NCBI RefSeq assembly: GCF_964065165.1
Contig: NZ_OZ061550.1
Coordinates: forward strand, 1-64,000
DNA: 64,000 nucleotides
Direction of reading: 5' to 3'
Source of the DNA: Levilactobacillus yonginensis
Lineage (GTDB): Bacteria > Bacillota > Bacilli > Lactobacillales > Lactobacillaceae
This document shows positions 23,770 to 33,916 of the stretch, one piece after another (the stretch's first letter is position 1; each line of letters starts with the position of its first letter). The notes beneath the pieces are model-generated. The model did not search any database, was not told where the DNA came from, and saw only the letters and a list, made by a program, of their open reading frames with translations. The position numbers and the translations under genes are program-made.

Positions 23770-25734
23770 TTGGATGCTGTACAAAAGAAAGATCGCCGGA
23801 AAAAATTCTGGTCGATTTTCAACTTTGCGTTTGCGAATATAGGTGGATCAGCGGTTTATATGACCTTCGGGACCTACTTTATGGTCTATGTTACCTCGGC
23901 CATGTTTACCGGCGTTCCAAAAGCACAAGCCAACAAGCTCATTGCAATGATTACCGGATTGATTTTCATTATTCGGCTTGTGGAAGTTTTCATTGACCCG
24001 ATTATTGGTAATATTGTTGATAATACCAATACCCGCTGGGGAAAATTTAAGCCGTGGCTGATTGGTGCCGGGACGATATCCAGTCTATTACTGGCATTAC
24101 TGTTTTCCGGGATCTTTGGCTTATCGCGGATAAGTGCAACTTGGTTCACCATCATGTTTATCCTGATCTTTATCACCTTTGATATCTTTTATTCATTCAG
24201 AGATGTTTCATATTGGGGCATGGTGCCCGCTTTGACTGAAGATAGTCATGAACGGTCATTATTTACTGCCGCTGCTAACTTCAGTGCATTTGGTCAAAAC
24301 ATTGTGACCATCATTATTGTTCCTGTTGTCACATACGTTACGTTTGTCTTTACCGGGTCACACAACGAAGGGCAACCCGGCTGGACGGCATTTGGCATTT
24401 TAATCGCCGTTGTCGGCATCATTTGCTCGTTCGTGGTTGGTTTGGGAACGCATGAAAAACATAATGCTTTGCGTGCCGTTACTAAACAAAAGACAAGTTT
24501 GAAAGACATGTTCTGGGCTTTGGCTCATAACGATCAAATGCTGTGGACCGCATTTCCATACCTAATTTATGGATTTGGTAACGCCTCCACTGCCGGCCTG
24601 ATGTTCTACATGTTCAAGTACGTCATGGATAAGCCTGGGTTATTCTGGATTGCCGGTCTTATCCCGACAATTGCCGGTTTCTTTACCTCGCCGTTGTATC
24701 CCATCATCAATAAGTGGGTTACCAGAAAGACCATCTACGCTGTCAGCATGTGCAGCATGATTTTAGCCTACATTTTGCTGATTGTGTCAGGTGATAACTT
24801 ACCGATGGTTATCACAGCCATGATCCTTTATTACGTGCCACAAGGCTTCATTTTCATGGCCGTTATTCTGACGTTGACTGATACGATTGAATATGGTCAA
24901 CTTAAAAATGGGACCCGTAACGAAGCTGTTACCTTGGCCATCCGTCCAATGCTGGACAAGATGTCCAGTGCGATTTCAAACGCCATTGTTGGTTGGGTTG
25001 CCGTTGCTGCCGGGATGACCGGTACCGCAACCGCTGCTTCAATGACACCCGGAGGCATTTCATTATTCAAACTGGTTGCTTTCTGGATTTCATTGTTCCT
25101 GCTCGTTGCTGCATTGTTCATTTACGTCTTTAAGGTAAAGATTTCTGAAAAGAAGCATGCTGAGATTGTTGATGAATTGCAGAAGAAATTAGCGACTGAA
25201 GGAATTTACGGAGCTTAAGCTGCAGACAACACCACAGCTCAAACGGAAGTTACCATGCCTGGCGCCAAGGCTGCTACAATTGCCGTTGCCGCACCAGTTA
25301 GTGGTGTGAGCGTTAACTTGGCAGATGTGGTTGACGAGCATGACCATAAAGGCTTGCCAGGTAACGGAATCGGTATTCAACCGACGGAAGGCAAGATATA
25401 CGCGCCGTTTGATGGCCAAGTGCTGATGCTGTTTACCACCAAGCACGTCATTGGTTTACGCTCGAATGATGGTTTGGAAGTCTTGATTCATGTGGGACTT
25501 GGTACCGTGAATATGCGTGGCGAAGGCTTCATTAACCATGTTGATTCTGGCCAGTCCTTCAAGAAGGGTGACTTACTGCTGGAATTTAACCGTGACAAGA
25601 TTCAGCAGGCAGGCTACAAAGATACCGTGGTTGTCTTGCTGACACAGGGTGACAAGGTTGTTCAGACTGATTACACGCAGCAAGAGGTCGTTAGTCACGG
25701 TGATGAACTTGTGAAGGCTCAATTGAAGAAATAA
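23770..25734 (+). pseudogene. lacS: LacS-type galactoside permease with IIA domain, split by one stop
   Basis: Start chosen at TTG 23770, 10 bases after GGGAGG (translation DAVQKKDRRKKFWSIFNFAF). Residues 1-480 are a 12-helix GPH symporter (GGSAVYMTFGTYF; DPIIGNIVDNTNTRWGKFKPW; GQLKNGTRNEAVTLAIRPM). A single in-frame TAA at 25216-25218 separates it from a PTS IIA-glucose-like domain (25255-25734) with the phosphorylatable His in VLIHVGLGTV. Both parts share one frame, and no ribosome binding site serves the second. The permease part alone could still transport, without IIA-type regulation. The bases before TTG hold the end of another frame (stop 23766-23768) of unknown origin. Confidence 0.85.
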
Positions 25735-25761
25735 GATTGGGACGAAAGGCGTTTTGATCCC
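25734..25761 (+). repeat. 28-bp inverted repeat, left copy
   Basis: AGATTGGGACGAAAGGC followed by GTTTTGATCCC directly after the lacS stop. The reverse complement with one change is at 27063-27090. Each copy can fold GGGA.../...TCCC and may be part of a terminator. Confidence 0.6.
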
Positions 25762-25866
25762 GGCCATTTGTACCAAGTTTTGTCAATATAAGGGGGGAAA
25801 CCGTAGCTGTCACGATTTGACACACAGAATCGACTAATGATGGCCCCGATTTTTATTGGAATTAAA

Positions 25867-26220
25867 TTACTTCAAAACCTTGAAGCGATCTTCATCACTC
25901 ATAAATTCTTTTTCATCAGCTGGAGCTTCAATTGAACCGAAGTCCATTTGAGCACGCAATTTCCAGCTGTCAGGGATGCCAAATGCTTCCTTAACTTCGT
26001 CATCGATTAGTGGGTTGTAATGTTGCAAGTTAGCGCCAATACCATTTTCGGCAAGGGATGTCCAAACGGCAAATTGGGCGTTGCCTTGGGCTTGTTCTGC
26101 CCAGTCGGCGAAGTTGTCCGCATACAGTGCGAAGTCGTTTTCAAAGCGGTGAACAACGTCCATGTCAGTGTAGTACATCACAGTCCCAAATGCTGACTTG
26201 AAGGCGTTAATCTTCTCTAA
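25867..26220 (-). pseudogene. Nitroreductase-family protein, C-terminal fragment
   Basis: About 118 codons: INAFKSAFGTVMYYTDMD, WTSLAENGIGANLQHYNP, IPDSWKLRAQMDFG, as in the C-terminal half of small oxygen-insensitive nitroreductases (about 200 aa). The N-terminal half with the FMN phosphate-binding Arg/Ser residues is missing because an IS5 begins at 26221. Inactive. Confidence 0.8.
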
Positions 26221-26911
26221 GAAGCTGTCTAAAATCTCTTAAGTAATAGTGCTAAAAACGCTAAAACGACCATTTGCAGACTGGTGGTTAATTGACGCTC
26301 ACAATTTTTCCAAAGTCGCCGACAATTCTCTAGCCAACTAAAAGATCGTTCGACTACCCAACGTTGGGGCATGACTTCGAATCGATGCAACTCATTGCGC
26401 TTCGCAACCTGCACGGTTGCGTTTAAATTACTGGCTACATCGAGCTGAAAATTAACGCCTGAATAACCACCATCAACTAAGACATTTTGAACCTGGCGTA
26501 AATGCATGGCATGTAAAGCGATCATTGCACTGGCCCCGTCTCGATCAGAGACGTTCGCTCGCGTCATGTGAATGGCCTGCGGAAAGCCATGGATATCAAC
26601 TGCCAGATGGCGCTTAATTCCCGAGATTTTCTTACCAGCGTCGTAACCTTTGTTTTCAGCAGTAGCGGTGTTTTTGACGCTCTGAGCGTCAACGATAATA
26701 AAGGAGGTTAAAGCTGAACGTCCTTGGTAAGTTCGCCGAGCAATGACAATTTTTTTAAAACTTGTTCCAATAAAGAATCAGCCGTAGGCTCAGCTTTAGT
26801 TGACCAAATTTTGTAATAGTTGTAAACTGACCGCCATTCTGGGAAATCACCGGGGACTTGACGCCATTGGCAACCGGTTTTCAAGACATATAGGACCGCA
26901 CAGAAGTGGAT
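26221..26911 (-). mobile_element. IS5-family element (IS427-like), truncated
   Basis: Starts with GAAGCTGTCTAAAATCT, the same end as the complete copy at 35437-36289, and contains orfB (26229 to about 26740) plus part of orfA; the last 190 bases with the orfA start are missing beyond 26911. Outside a 143-bp block (26478-26620) it is almost identical to the complete copy. OrfB shows DDE features VDGGYSG and PQRWVVERSFSWLENCRRL. Confidence 0.85.
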
Positions 26912-27011
26912 GAGACATTAGTTAGCAAGGTGCTTATCAATGCAACTTGGCTTGCCATTTTTAGATTGATAAAACTTGCGGCAAACGGCTGATCTCGGCC
27001 ATTTAAGCCAA

Positions 27012-27050
27012 AAAAAGTAACGCATTCTGGTTTTGAATGCGCTACTTTTT
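27012..27050. terminator. Bidirectional terminator
   Basis: AAAAAAGTAACGCATTC and GAATGCGCTACTTTTTT arms with a short loop, downstream of the SDR gene on the minus strand. The preceding 100 bases (26912-27011) hold no gene I recognise. Confidence 0.75.
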
Positions 27051-27062
27051 TACTTAAATTCT

Positions 27063-27090
27063 GGGATCAAATCGCCTTTCGTCCCAATCT
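27063..27090 (-). repeat. 28-bp inverted repeat, right copy
   Basis: Reverse complement of 25734-25761 with one mismatch. The pair encloses the nitroreductase fragment and the truncated IS5. Confidence 0.6.
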
Positions 27091-27097
27091 TGTCAAA

Positions 27098-27739
27098 TTA
27101 ATAAAACGACGGTTTATCCCAATTCGTATTTGGCTCGTTAACGCCTAAGCTCTTGCGGGCGTACTTCCGGGACTCATCCAGCAAGATGTTGACAATCAGT
27201 TGGGCAACGGCTTGACGGGTCACTTGGGTCCCACCAAATGGCTGGTCGCTGTCAGTTAACTCATAGTTGGTGTTACCGTCTTTATTATAAAGCCAAGCTA
27301 ACCGCAGCAACGTGTAAGTGAGATCAGAATCCTTGATGACTTTGGCGGTTTTAATCCGCTTGGTGATTGAGCTTTCAATCATACTGGTATTCCACTGACC
27401 AAAGGCGCCCTTGACCTCATCTTCAATTCCAAGGACGGTGGCTCCGATAAATTGGCGGACGTGGTTGGCATCCATTGCTGCCACAATATTTTTAACGGAA
27501 TCGAGATCACGCATTTCATTCAAATACACCGCGTCAACGCCATCCATGGCCTGATTCAAGGTATCCTTGTCGTTGAAGTCGCCATCAATGACGGTTTCTC
27601 GGCTTGGATCAGTCACTTTAATACGATTGTTGGCATTGCGAGCATACAGTTTTAAGTTAAAATCAGTTTGTTGTAAGAGGGCTGGAATCAAATAACTGGA
27701 AATTTGACCTGCGGCTCCTAAAATTAATACAGTTTTCAA
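27098..27739 (-). CDS. NAD(P)-binding SDR-like protein (NmrA type)
   Basis: 213 aa. N-terminal TVLILGAAGQISSYLIPALL is an atypical-SDR dinucleotide motif (GAAGQIS), then DGDFNDKDTLNQAMDGVDAVY and a late TYTLLRLAWLYN. The usual YxxxK catalytic pair is absent, as in NmrA-like and quinone-reductase-2-like proteins. Substrate unknown. Monocistronic, ATG after GAGGTATTC. Confidence 0.75.
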   Translation of the reverse strand: MKTVLILGAAGQISSYLIPALLQQTDFNLKLYARNANNRIKVTDPSRETVIDGDFNDKDTLNQAMDGVDAVYLNEMRDLDSVKNIVAAMDANHVRQFIGATVLGIEDEVKGAFGQWNTSMIESSITKRIKTAKVIKDSDLTYTLLRLAWLYNKDGNTNYELTDSDQPFGGTQVTRQAVAQLIVNILLDESRKYARKSLGVNEPNTNWDKPSFY

Positions 27740-27843
27740 TTGAATACCTCCTCAAATCATTTTGTTACCACCACTACTATAACGCTTTTGGTTGCAGAAA
27801 AGCATTTTGTAGAATTAGTCATTAATGGAGATACCAATCAAAA

Positions 27844-28929
27844 TTAGATTGCCTGGGGAACGACGACACCGGCTTGCTTGCCAATTGTCTCCAGCTCCTG
27901 AGCGGTCTTATCATCAATCACAACGCCTTGCTTAAGATTCTCGTCATAATGTTTATACTCACGATCGCCGGGGATCATGATATGAGTCCCGGGAACGTGC
28001 TTGAGGTGGCGAATCCGATCAAACATCTTAGTAGCTCGTTGTTTGAGATCATCAAGCTCGCCAAACAATACCGGATTGATGGTTAAGAAGAACTGACTGA
28101 AGTCGTGGCGACCCGGTTTGTTGGTATCAGCCGAAATTGAGCCCTGAGCTAAGATGCCCGTTAATAATTCAACCACTAAGGAATTACCAAATCCCTTATA
28201 GTTGGAATTTTGTTCAAGTAAGCCACCAAGGGTTAGGACTCCGCCGCCAGGCTCATCTTCCGTGAAGGCAACTTTGGCCAAATTGTATTCCACTTTTTGC
28301 GCATCGGTGACCACGTGTCGTTGGTCATCAACCGCCCAGTCGCCGGGAATGGGTTGATTGTTTTTGGCGAGCACTTGAATCTTTCCACTGGAAACAATCG
28401 AGGTCGCCCCATCGAAGACAAAGGGATGGGGGTCAGCCGGGAAAGTAAAGGCGAAGGCATTGGAACCCAAGAAGGCCTCAGTCGCGTTGGTTGGAACAAC
28501 TAATGGGCGCGTGTTGGTCAAGGCAATCCCAATTAATCCTTGCTTAGCGGCTAAGCGGGCATAGTAGCCGGCCGTTCCGAAATGATTGGAGTTGCGGATA
28601 ACAGCCAGCGAAATCCCCAATTTCTTGGTTTTGTCGATTAAGCTGTTCATTGCAAATGCTGAGGCAATCTGACCCATGTTTTTATTGGCATCGATCAGTA
28701 GGCTGGTCGGCGTTTCCTTTAGGACTTTCACTTTGTTTTTGGGTTCAATAATGTGTTCTTTGATCATGCTGGTGTACCAAGCCAACCGTTGAATCCCATG
28801 GGACGAAATGCCCCGTAAATCCGCATCAACTAATGTGTCGGCAAGTAGGGCGCCATCATGTTCTGAAAACCCGTCTGTTGCAAATACCTTTTCTAAAAAT
28901 GTTTTTTCTGCTGATGAACTTATTCTCAT
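27844..28929 (-). CDS. Ldh_2-family malate/L-lactate-type dehydrogenase
   Basis: 361 aa NAD(P)-dependent oxidoreductase of the Ldh_2 family (malate, lactate, ureidoglycolate and similar enzymes), unrelated to classical LDH. Motifs: DADLRGISSHGIQRL near the N-terminus with the catalytic His, NSNHFGTAGYYA, ALTNTRPLVVPT, NPVLFG. The substrate cannot be told from sequence. It lies behind a T-box leader (28974-29245), so its expression should respond to an uncharged tRNA, suggesting a role linked to amino or 2-hydroxy/2-oxo acid metabolism. Confidence 0.8.
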   Translation of the reverse strand: MRISSSAEKTFLEKVFATDGFSEHDGALLADTLVDADLRGISSHGIQRLAWYTSMIKEHIIEPKNKVKVLKETPTSLLIDANKNMGQIASAFAMNSLIDKTKKLGISLAVIRNSNHFGTAGYYARLAAKQGLIGIALTNTRPLVVPTNATEAFLGSNAFAFTFPADPHPFVFDGATSIVSSGKIQVLAKNNQPIPGDWAVDDQRHVVTDAQKVEYNLAKVAFTEDEPGGGVLTLGGLLEQNSNYKGFGNSLVVELLTGILAQGSISADTNKPGRHDFSQFFLTINPVLFGELDDLKQRATKMFDRIRHLKHVPGTHIMIPGDREYKHYDENLKQGVVIDDKTAQELETIGKQAGVVVPQAI

Positions 28930-28973
28930 CAGATCCGCTCCCTTTCAAATGAAGATTGATTTTCATTAGACGC

Positions 28974-29245
28974 AAAAAATCCCTGAACAAAAATAATTGT
29001 CCAGGGACGAATTTAGTCGTAATGCCACCCAAAGTTTGTGATTCAACTTACGCTGAATCACCTCAAAAATACAATCAAAAAGATCATATTCTGGGGGATA
29101 TCGACCCCTCAACGTGTCTAAAGCTTTCACTTTCGACAAGACTCCGAGCTCATCTTCACCGATTGGTTTAGCCTGCATTTTCAGCATTCAGCAGTCTCTG
29201 TTTGGTAAGCCAACCAGTTACTCTTCTCATTAACGTCTCATGTTT
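28974..29245 (-). promoter_or_regulatory. T-box riboswitch ahead of the Ldh_2 gene
   Basis: On the minus strand the leader has GAGAAGAGTAAC near its 5' end, a stem I region with CGGTGAAGATGAGCTCGGAG, the T-box core TGGGTGGCATTACG (at 29032-29019) and then a terminator GTCCCTGGACAA...TTGTTCAGGGATTTTTT ending at 28974, about 45 bases before the ATG. These are the conserved elements of a tRNA-sensing T-box. I could not assign the specifier codon with confidence. An IS30 element starts at 29251, right at the 5' edge, probably removing the native promoter. Confidence 0.8.
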
Positions 29246-29250
29246 AATTG

Positions 29251-30292
29251 GTAGATTGCAAATTTAATCCGAATTTTTGGACAAATTTGTCAGCATAACC
29301 TGATACGGTGTTTGCCAGTCGAGTATTTTAAGCGGTCGCTGGTTAATTTGGAGTAACGTCGTCGTTAAATTTTGAGCACTAATGTGCTCAAAACGAGTCC
29401 CTTTAGGATAAAAATAACGTAAATTCCGATTAAAGCGTTCATTACTACCACGTTCAGCTGGCGTATAAGCATGGCAGTAATAGGTCTTAATACCATATTG
29501 TGATTCAAGTGATACTAGCCCACTAAACTCAGTGCCACGGTCCACAGTAAAGCTGTGCACCGGACCATTAAAAGTGGTTAGGAACTTAGTTAGTGCTTCA
29601 TTAACAGTCGCTGTCGTCCGATCTTTTAACCGGTATGCCCAAAGGAACCGTGATTTGCGATCGATTAAAGTTAATAAAACTGCCTTACTATGCCCACGAG
29701 GACCAACGACTGTATCTAGTTCAAAATCGCCGATGCGATTACGTTGATTAATCATCATGGGACGCTGTTCAATTGATCGCCCCAAAGATTGATTATATTT
29801 GGATCGTTGGTCAACGTTACGCCGTTGGCGTACGCCATGTTCAGGTAGATCATTCAAGGAGAAACCAATTCTCCCCTGATTTAGCCAATTATAAATAGAT
29901 TTAGTAGCTAGTTTAAATTCGTGAGCAATCATTCCTGGTGACCAGCTTAGACGTAAATGGTTGAGAATTTTTTGCTTTAACTCATCGCTCAGCTTAGTTT
30001 TCCGACCACATCGTGATCGCTTGTATTCGGCATCTGTTTGTGCTAATTCAGCCTGATAAGATTGACATCGAGATAATTCATAAGAAATTGTTGACGGTGA
30101 TCGGTTCAGCCGAACGCCCATTTGGATATTGGACAGCCCTAGTTCACAAAAGGTTTCGATTTTAATTCGTTCGGAATAGGTTATACTAGACAAAAGATCA
30201 GCTCCTAAAAGATGGGTTTGTGGTAAACACCATTTTAAAGGAAGCTGATCTTTTTTGTCCGAACAGCGTTCGGATTAATTTTACAATCTACC
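29251..30292 (-). mobile_element. IS30-family element, complete, 1042 bp
   Basis: Ends GGTAGATTGCAAATTTAATC and, at the right, GGTAGATTGTAAAATTAATC (read inward). AATT on both flanks may be the target duplication. Transposase at 29264-30193, TTG start: HTH (ERIKIETFCELGLSNIQMGV), then DDE residues in GDFELDTVVGPRG, TVDRGTEFSG and ERGSNERFNRNLR. 309 aa, intact. Related copies at 52828-53868 and fragments at 49916-50134. Confidence 0.9.
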
Positions 30293-30294
30293 AA

Positions 30295-30380
30295 TTAAAG
30301 ATACCAGAAAAAATCCTGCATGGCAATTAAAACCCGTTTTTTACGGTTTCCTTCGGTGGCAAAAGTTGCACGGTGGATTA
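30295..30380 (-). pseudogene. Unidentified 3' gene remnant
   Basis: The minus strand reads RATFATEGNRKKRVLIAMQD then FFWYL and a stop at 30295-30297, with no start. The codon pattern looks protein-like but I do not recognise the family. It lies directly upstream of the IS30 and T-box, so it may be the end of the gene formerly upstream of the Ldh_2 unit. Confidence 0.25.
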
Positions 30381-30466
30381 TTTTATCATAAAATGAATGA
30401 ACGTGAAAAAATCTGTATTTTTATGAAAATTATTATCAAATTGGATTAAAGGAAAGTTGAGGTCAT

Positions 30467-31807
30467 ATGGAAAATCAGCAACTTGCCCGTAAACTAAAAC
30501 GCCGTCACGTGCAGATGATTGCGCTTGGTGGCGCGATTGGAACCGGGCTCTTTTTAGGATCCGGTTCAGCAATCAAACAGGCGGGGCCGTCGATCTTGTT
30601 GGCTTATGCCATTGGCGGTTTCTTCTGTTACTTGATGATGCGAGCACTGGGCGAGCTATTATTGTCGGATACGCGCTTACATTCGTTTCTAGAATTCATT
30701 AATCGATATTTAGGTAAACGTTTCGAGTTTGCCATTGGGTGGACCTATTGGCTCTGCTGGATCAGTTTAGCTATGGCTGACTTGACTGCGAGTGGTATCT
30801 ACATTCGTTACTGGTTTCCGTGGATCCCGCAGTGGGTGACACCCTTAATAATTATTTTGATTTTATTAGTATTCAATATGCTCTCCGTCAGTGCGTTTGG
30901 CGAACTAGAATATTGGTTTTCGATGATTAAAGTGGTGGCTATCATTGCTTTGATCGTGACGGGGGCTATCTTGATTGGTTCATCGGCCCATGTCGGTGGG
31001 CAAACGGTCTCGGTGACAAATTTGGTCAGTCACGGAGGCTTCTTCCCAACAGGTGTCCAGGGCTTCTTGATGTCGTTTTCGCTCGTTATCTTTGCGTTTA
31101 CGGGCATCGAAATGGTTGGAATTACAGCTGGGGAAGCCGAAAACCCAGAAAAAGAATTACCACGGGCCATCAATAGCTTACCTATTCGAATCTCATTCTT
31201 CTACGTGGGCGCTTTATTCGTGATCATGGCAATTTATCCTTGGGATCAGATCACGACCAGTCAGTCACCCTTTGTGCAAGTTTTCAGCGACGTTGGGATC
31301 AAAGCCGCGGCCAGCATTATCAACTTCGTGGTTTTGACCGCGGCGCTCTCGGCTTGTAATAGTGCCATCTTCAGTACGAGTCGAACACTATTTACACTTG
31401 CGCACGGTGACAACGCGCCGAAATGGATGGGAAAGGTCAATCGTTACAACGTTCCCGCCCGCTCATTGTTATTCTCATCATTGATCTTACTGGTGATCGT
31501 GGCGTTGAATTACGTGATTCCAAGTACCGTCTTCACGTTGATCTCTAACGTGGCAACGACCAACTTCATCATTGTTTGGTGTGCCTTGTTGGTGTGCCAT
31601 TACGTTTACAAACGAACCACTGACAGTACGCATAATCCGTTTAAACTGCCACTGTTCCCTGTTTCCAACATCGCGACCTTGGCCTTCTTTATCGCGGTGA
31701 CGGTCGTCTTGTGCTTTGATCAAGTCAACCGTTGGGCAGTCATCGGTTCAGTCGTTTGGTTCGTCATTTTATTAGTCATCGAACGAAGTATGCATCGCAC
31801 CGTTTAA
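30467..31807 (+). CDS. Amino acid permease, APC family
   Basis: 446 aa with about 12 hydrophobic helices. The N-terminal signature RRHVQMIALGGAIGTGLFLGSG is typical of the amino acid transporter family (GabP/AnsP/CycA/LysP group); FAFTGIEMVGITAGEAENPEK is the conserved loop after helix 6. Substrate cannot be assigned. ATG 30467 with GAAAGTTGAGG ahead. Own unit with a terminator-like hairpin about 120 bases downstream. Confidence 0.85.
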   Translation: MENQQLARKLKRRHVQMIALGGAIGTGLFLGSGSAIKQAGPSILLAYAIGGFFCYLMMRALGELLLSDTRLHSFLEFINRYLGKRFEFAIGWTYWLCWISLAMADLTASGIYIRYWFPWIPQWVTPLIIILILLVFNMLSVSAFGELEYWFSMIKVVAIIALIVTGAILIGSSAHVGGQTVSVTNLVSHGGFFPTGVQGFLMSFSLVIFAFTGIEMVGITAGEAENPEKELPRAINSLPIRISFFYVGALFVIMAIYPWDQITTSQSPFVQVFSDVGIKAAASIINFVVLTAALSACNSAIFSTSRTLFTLAHGDNAPKWMGKVNRYNVPARSLLFSSLILLVIVALNYVIPSTVFTLISNVATTNFIIVWCALLVCHYVYKRTTDSTHNPFKLPLFPVSNIATLAFFIAVTVVLCFDQVNRWAVIGSVVWFVILLVIERSMHRTV

Positions 31808-31872
31808 AAACGATAATTGTAATCACTGGTCATCAGTCTTGGTAAAACCAATTAGTTTACCAGCTAATGGCC

Positions 31873-32763
31873 GGCGATTTTTGTGGAAGTTTGTCAAATG
31901 GTGTTGAAGGATAGTTTCTATCCTTTGGAGATCTCCTCGTGTGGGAGATCTTTTTTGTTGTTTTATTAGTTGCGGCGTTTAATCTGGTGTGTTGTCTGAA
32001 TATCGTACTTGAAGGCATAACAAATAAGCCTACCATCGTGACGTTATTGTGGTAGATAATCTAGGCAATCAGCTGGTAGACGCGTGTGAACATATTGGCC
32101 TGATTGGAGAAGCCATAACAAGCACGTTTGAGCTCCTTGATCTTACGGTTGATGCCCTCTATCGGTCCGTTAGAGTAGGACGATTTGGCGGCGTTAATTA
32201 CGCCATTAAGATTCTTTCGTAGGGTATGCATGGCCGTATCTAGGGGCGTGCCGTTAGGCTGATAGTTAGTGATGATATTCTTGAGTTCATCAGCGTGACG
32301 CCCCATCAAAGCATCGTGGAGATCGATGTAGGTTTCATAAGCTGTTTTGAAGGCCGGAAACGTATCGGTTCCAATATCAATAGCGTTCTGTTCGGTCGAG
32401 TACTCATTCAGGCCGAAGAGGTAGCGGCTCTTTTGTGCGTCAGGGTTGGCCTTGTGGAATAGGCGCCATAGTGATTTCAGTACTTTATATTCCCGCGAAT
32501 GCTTGTCGAGTTGCTTTAAACATTGAGTGCGAATGGTATCCATCGTCCGGCCCATTAATTGAATAATGTGGAACCGATCAATAATGAGTTCGGCGTTAGG
32601 GAATAGTTCGTGCACGAATGCCTGATAGGAGGCGTTCATGTCCATGATGACGCGTTGAACCGCGGCCCGTTCTGCGGTGCTGTACGGACTAAGAAAGAAC
32701 TGTTTGATGGTTCTATTAAGGCGGTCGCTAAGTACTTTAACGGGTCTAGAATTTTTAGTGTTG
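31873..32763 (-). mobile_element. ISL3-family element, 3' part
   Basis: Begins with a terminal sequence similar to other ISL3 ends here (TTTGTCAAATGGTGTTGAAG). A hairpin GATCTCC/GGAGATC with T tract (31930-31957) stops outside transcription. The minus-strand frame 32061 to about 32763 encodes the DDE_Tnp_ISL3 core: VIMDMNASYQAF, IIDRFHIIQL, NGPIEGINRKIKELKRACYG. The N-terminal zinc-finger and HTH part is missing; at 32763-32841 it abuts an IS3 fragment. Confidence 0.85.
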
Positions 32764-32840
32764 GAAAGTATTTCCATTCCAAAAGTACTAGGCCCTAATT
32801 TAAAAAGCCATTGATAATGGATCAAAAACGGCCAATAGGG

Positions 32841-33439
32841 TATATTCAAACGAAGCGTAATGGCTGGTGTTACTTATCAACCATCATGGATCTGCACTCA
32901 AGACGAATTATCGGCTATTCATTCTCAAAAAAGATGGATATTGATTTAGTCTTAAAGACCCTGGAAAGCGCGGTTAAAAATCGAACCATTACTGGGGACC
33001 TGATTATCCACACAGACTTAGGATCACAGTACACCAGCGATGATTACAACCAACGGTTAACAGAACTACATATCCGCCACTCTTACAGCCGTAAGGGGTG
33101 TCCATACGATAATGCACCAATGGAATCTTTTCATGCTTCCCTCAAAAAGGAATGTGTTTATCCAGTGCCGGTCTTTGAGAATTATGAAACTGCCGCTGCT
33201 GTCCTTTTTGAATATGTGCATGCTTTCTACAATAGGAAGAGAATTCATAGTTCACTGGGCTACCAGACCCCCTTACAAGTTGAAATCGCAACACTTACGA
33301 GCCAAATGGCCGCCTGATTTAATGCTTTCCAGGGTTCAAATAAGTTATTAATCGCGATTAATGATTTATTTGAGCTGTGGAAGGTAAACGCGGTTCTGAA
33401 TGTCTCTTAAAATCTGTCTCAAATATTGACTTCAATCCA
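32841..33439 (+). mobile_element. IS3-family fragment, right end
   Basis: Nearly identical to 23095-23693 of the complete IS3 copy, covering the last 160 codons of orfB (from YIQTKRNGWCYL) and the right terminal repeat. The 5' half is missing at the junction with the ISL3 fragment. Confidence 0.9.
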
Positions 33440-33490
33440 CAATCATATAATTAAAAGCACTACGATAATAATATCACGGAGGAATTGTGG

Positions 33491-33820
33491 ATGAATTTAA
33501 AAGATCATGAAAATTGGTTAGTAGACTTTTACAAACAACGAGATTGGTATAAGTACACTCCTCCAGTTAGGCTAAATTATTTGACCGAAGAGGTTGGTGA
33601 ACTGTCAAGAGCAATCCGTTCAATTGAATTCGGTCGCGATCATCCAGGTGAGCGCAAGCTATCAACCTATGAAAAGTTTGATAACTTAAACGAAGAACTT
33701 GCAGACGTCATTGACCAAGTACTGATAATTTGTAGTCAATACGACATTGACCCCACATCCTTAATGGAATATAGCGAGCGGAAGCTAAATAAACGTTTCG
33801 AATCAAATCAAGGTGCTTAA
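33491..33820 (+). CDS. MazG-like nucleotide pyrophosphohydrolase
   Basis: 109 aa from ATG 33491, 7 bases after GGAGG (an earlier TTG is too close). MazG-fold motifs YLTEEVGELSRAI (ExxE) and LNEELADVIDQVL (ExxD), the four acidic metal ligands of all-alpha NTP pyrophosphatases. Likely hydrolyses non-canonical or excess nucleotides. Located between an IS3 fragment and a baeRF-like gene; the IS lies close to its promoter. Confidence 0.8.
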   Translation: MNLKDHENWLVDFYKQRDWYKYTPPVRLNYLTEEVGELSRAIRSIEFGRDHPGERKLSTYEKFDNLNEELADVIDQVLIICSQYDIDPTSLMEYSERKLNKRFESNQGA

Positions 33821-33916
33821 TGGAAAGTTGCTACGGTAGGCATCAGACTCATTTGACCCTCCCTACTCACTTTTTTGTTATAATAAAGTTATACAAACAA
33901 AGGGAGCGTGACATAA

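Noticed and set aside
25255..25734. A free-standing PTS IIA protein
   Set aside because: It is in the same frame as the permease, has no ribosome binding site, and matches the C-terminal domain of LacS; treated as part of the split gene.
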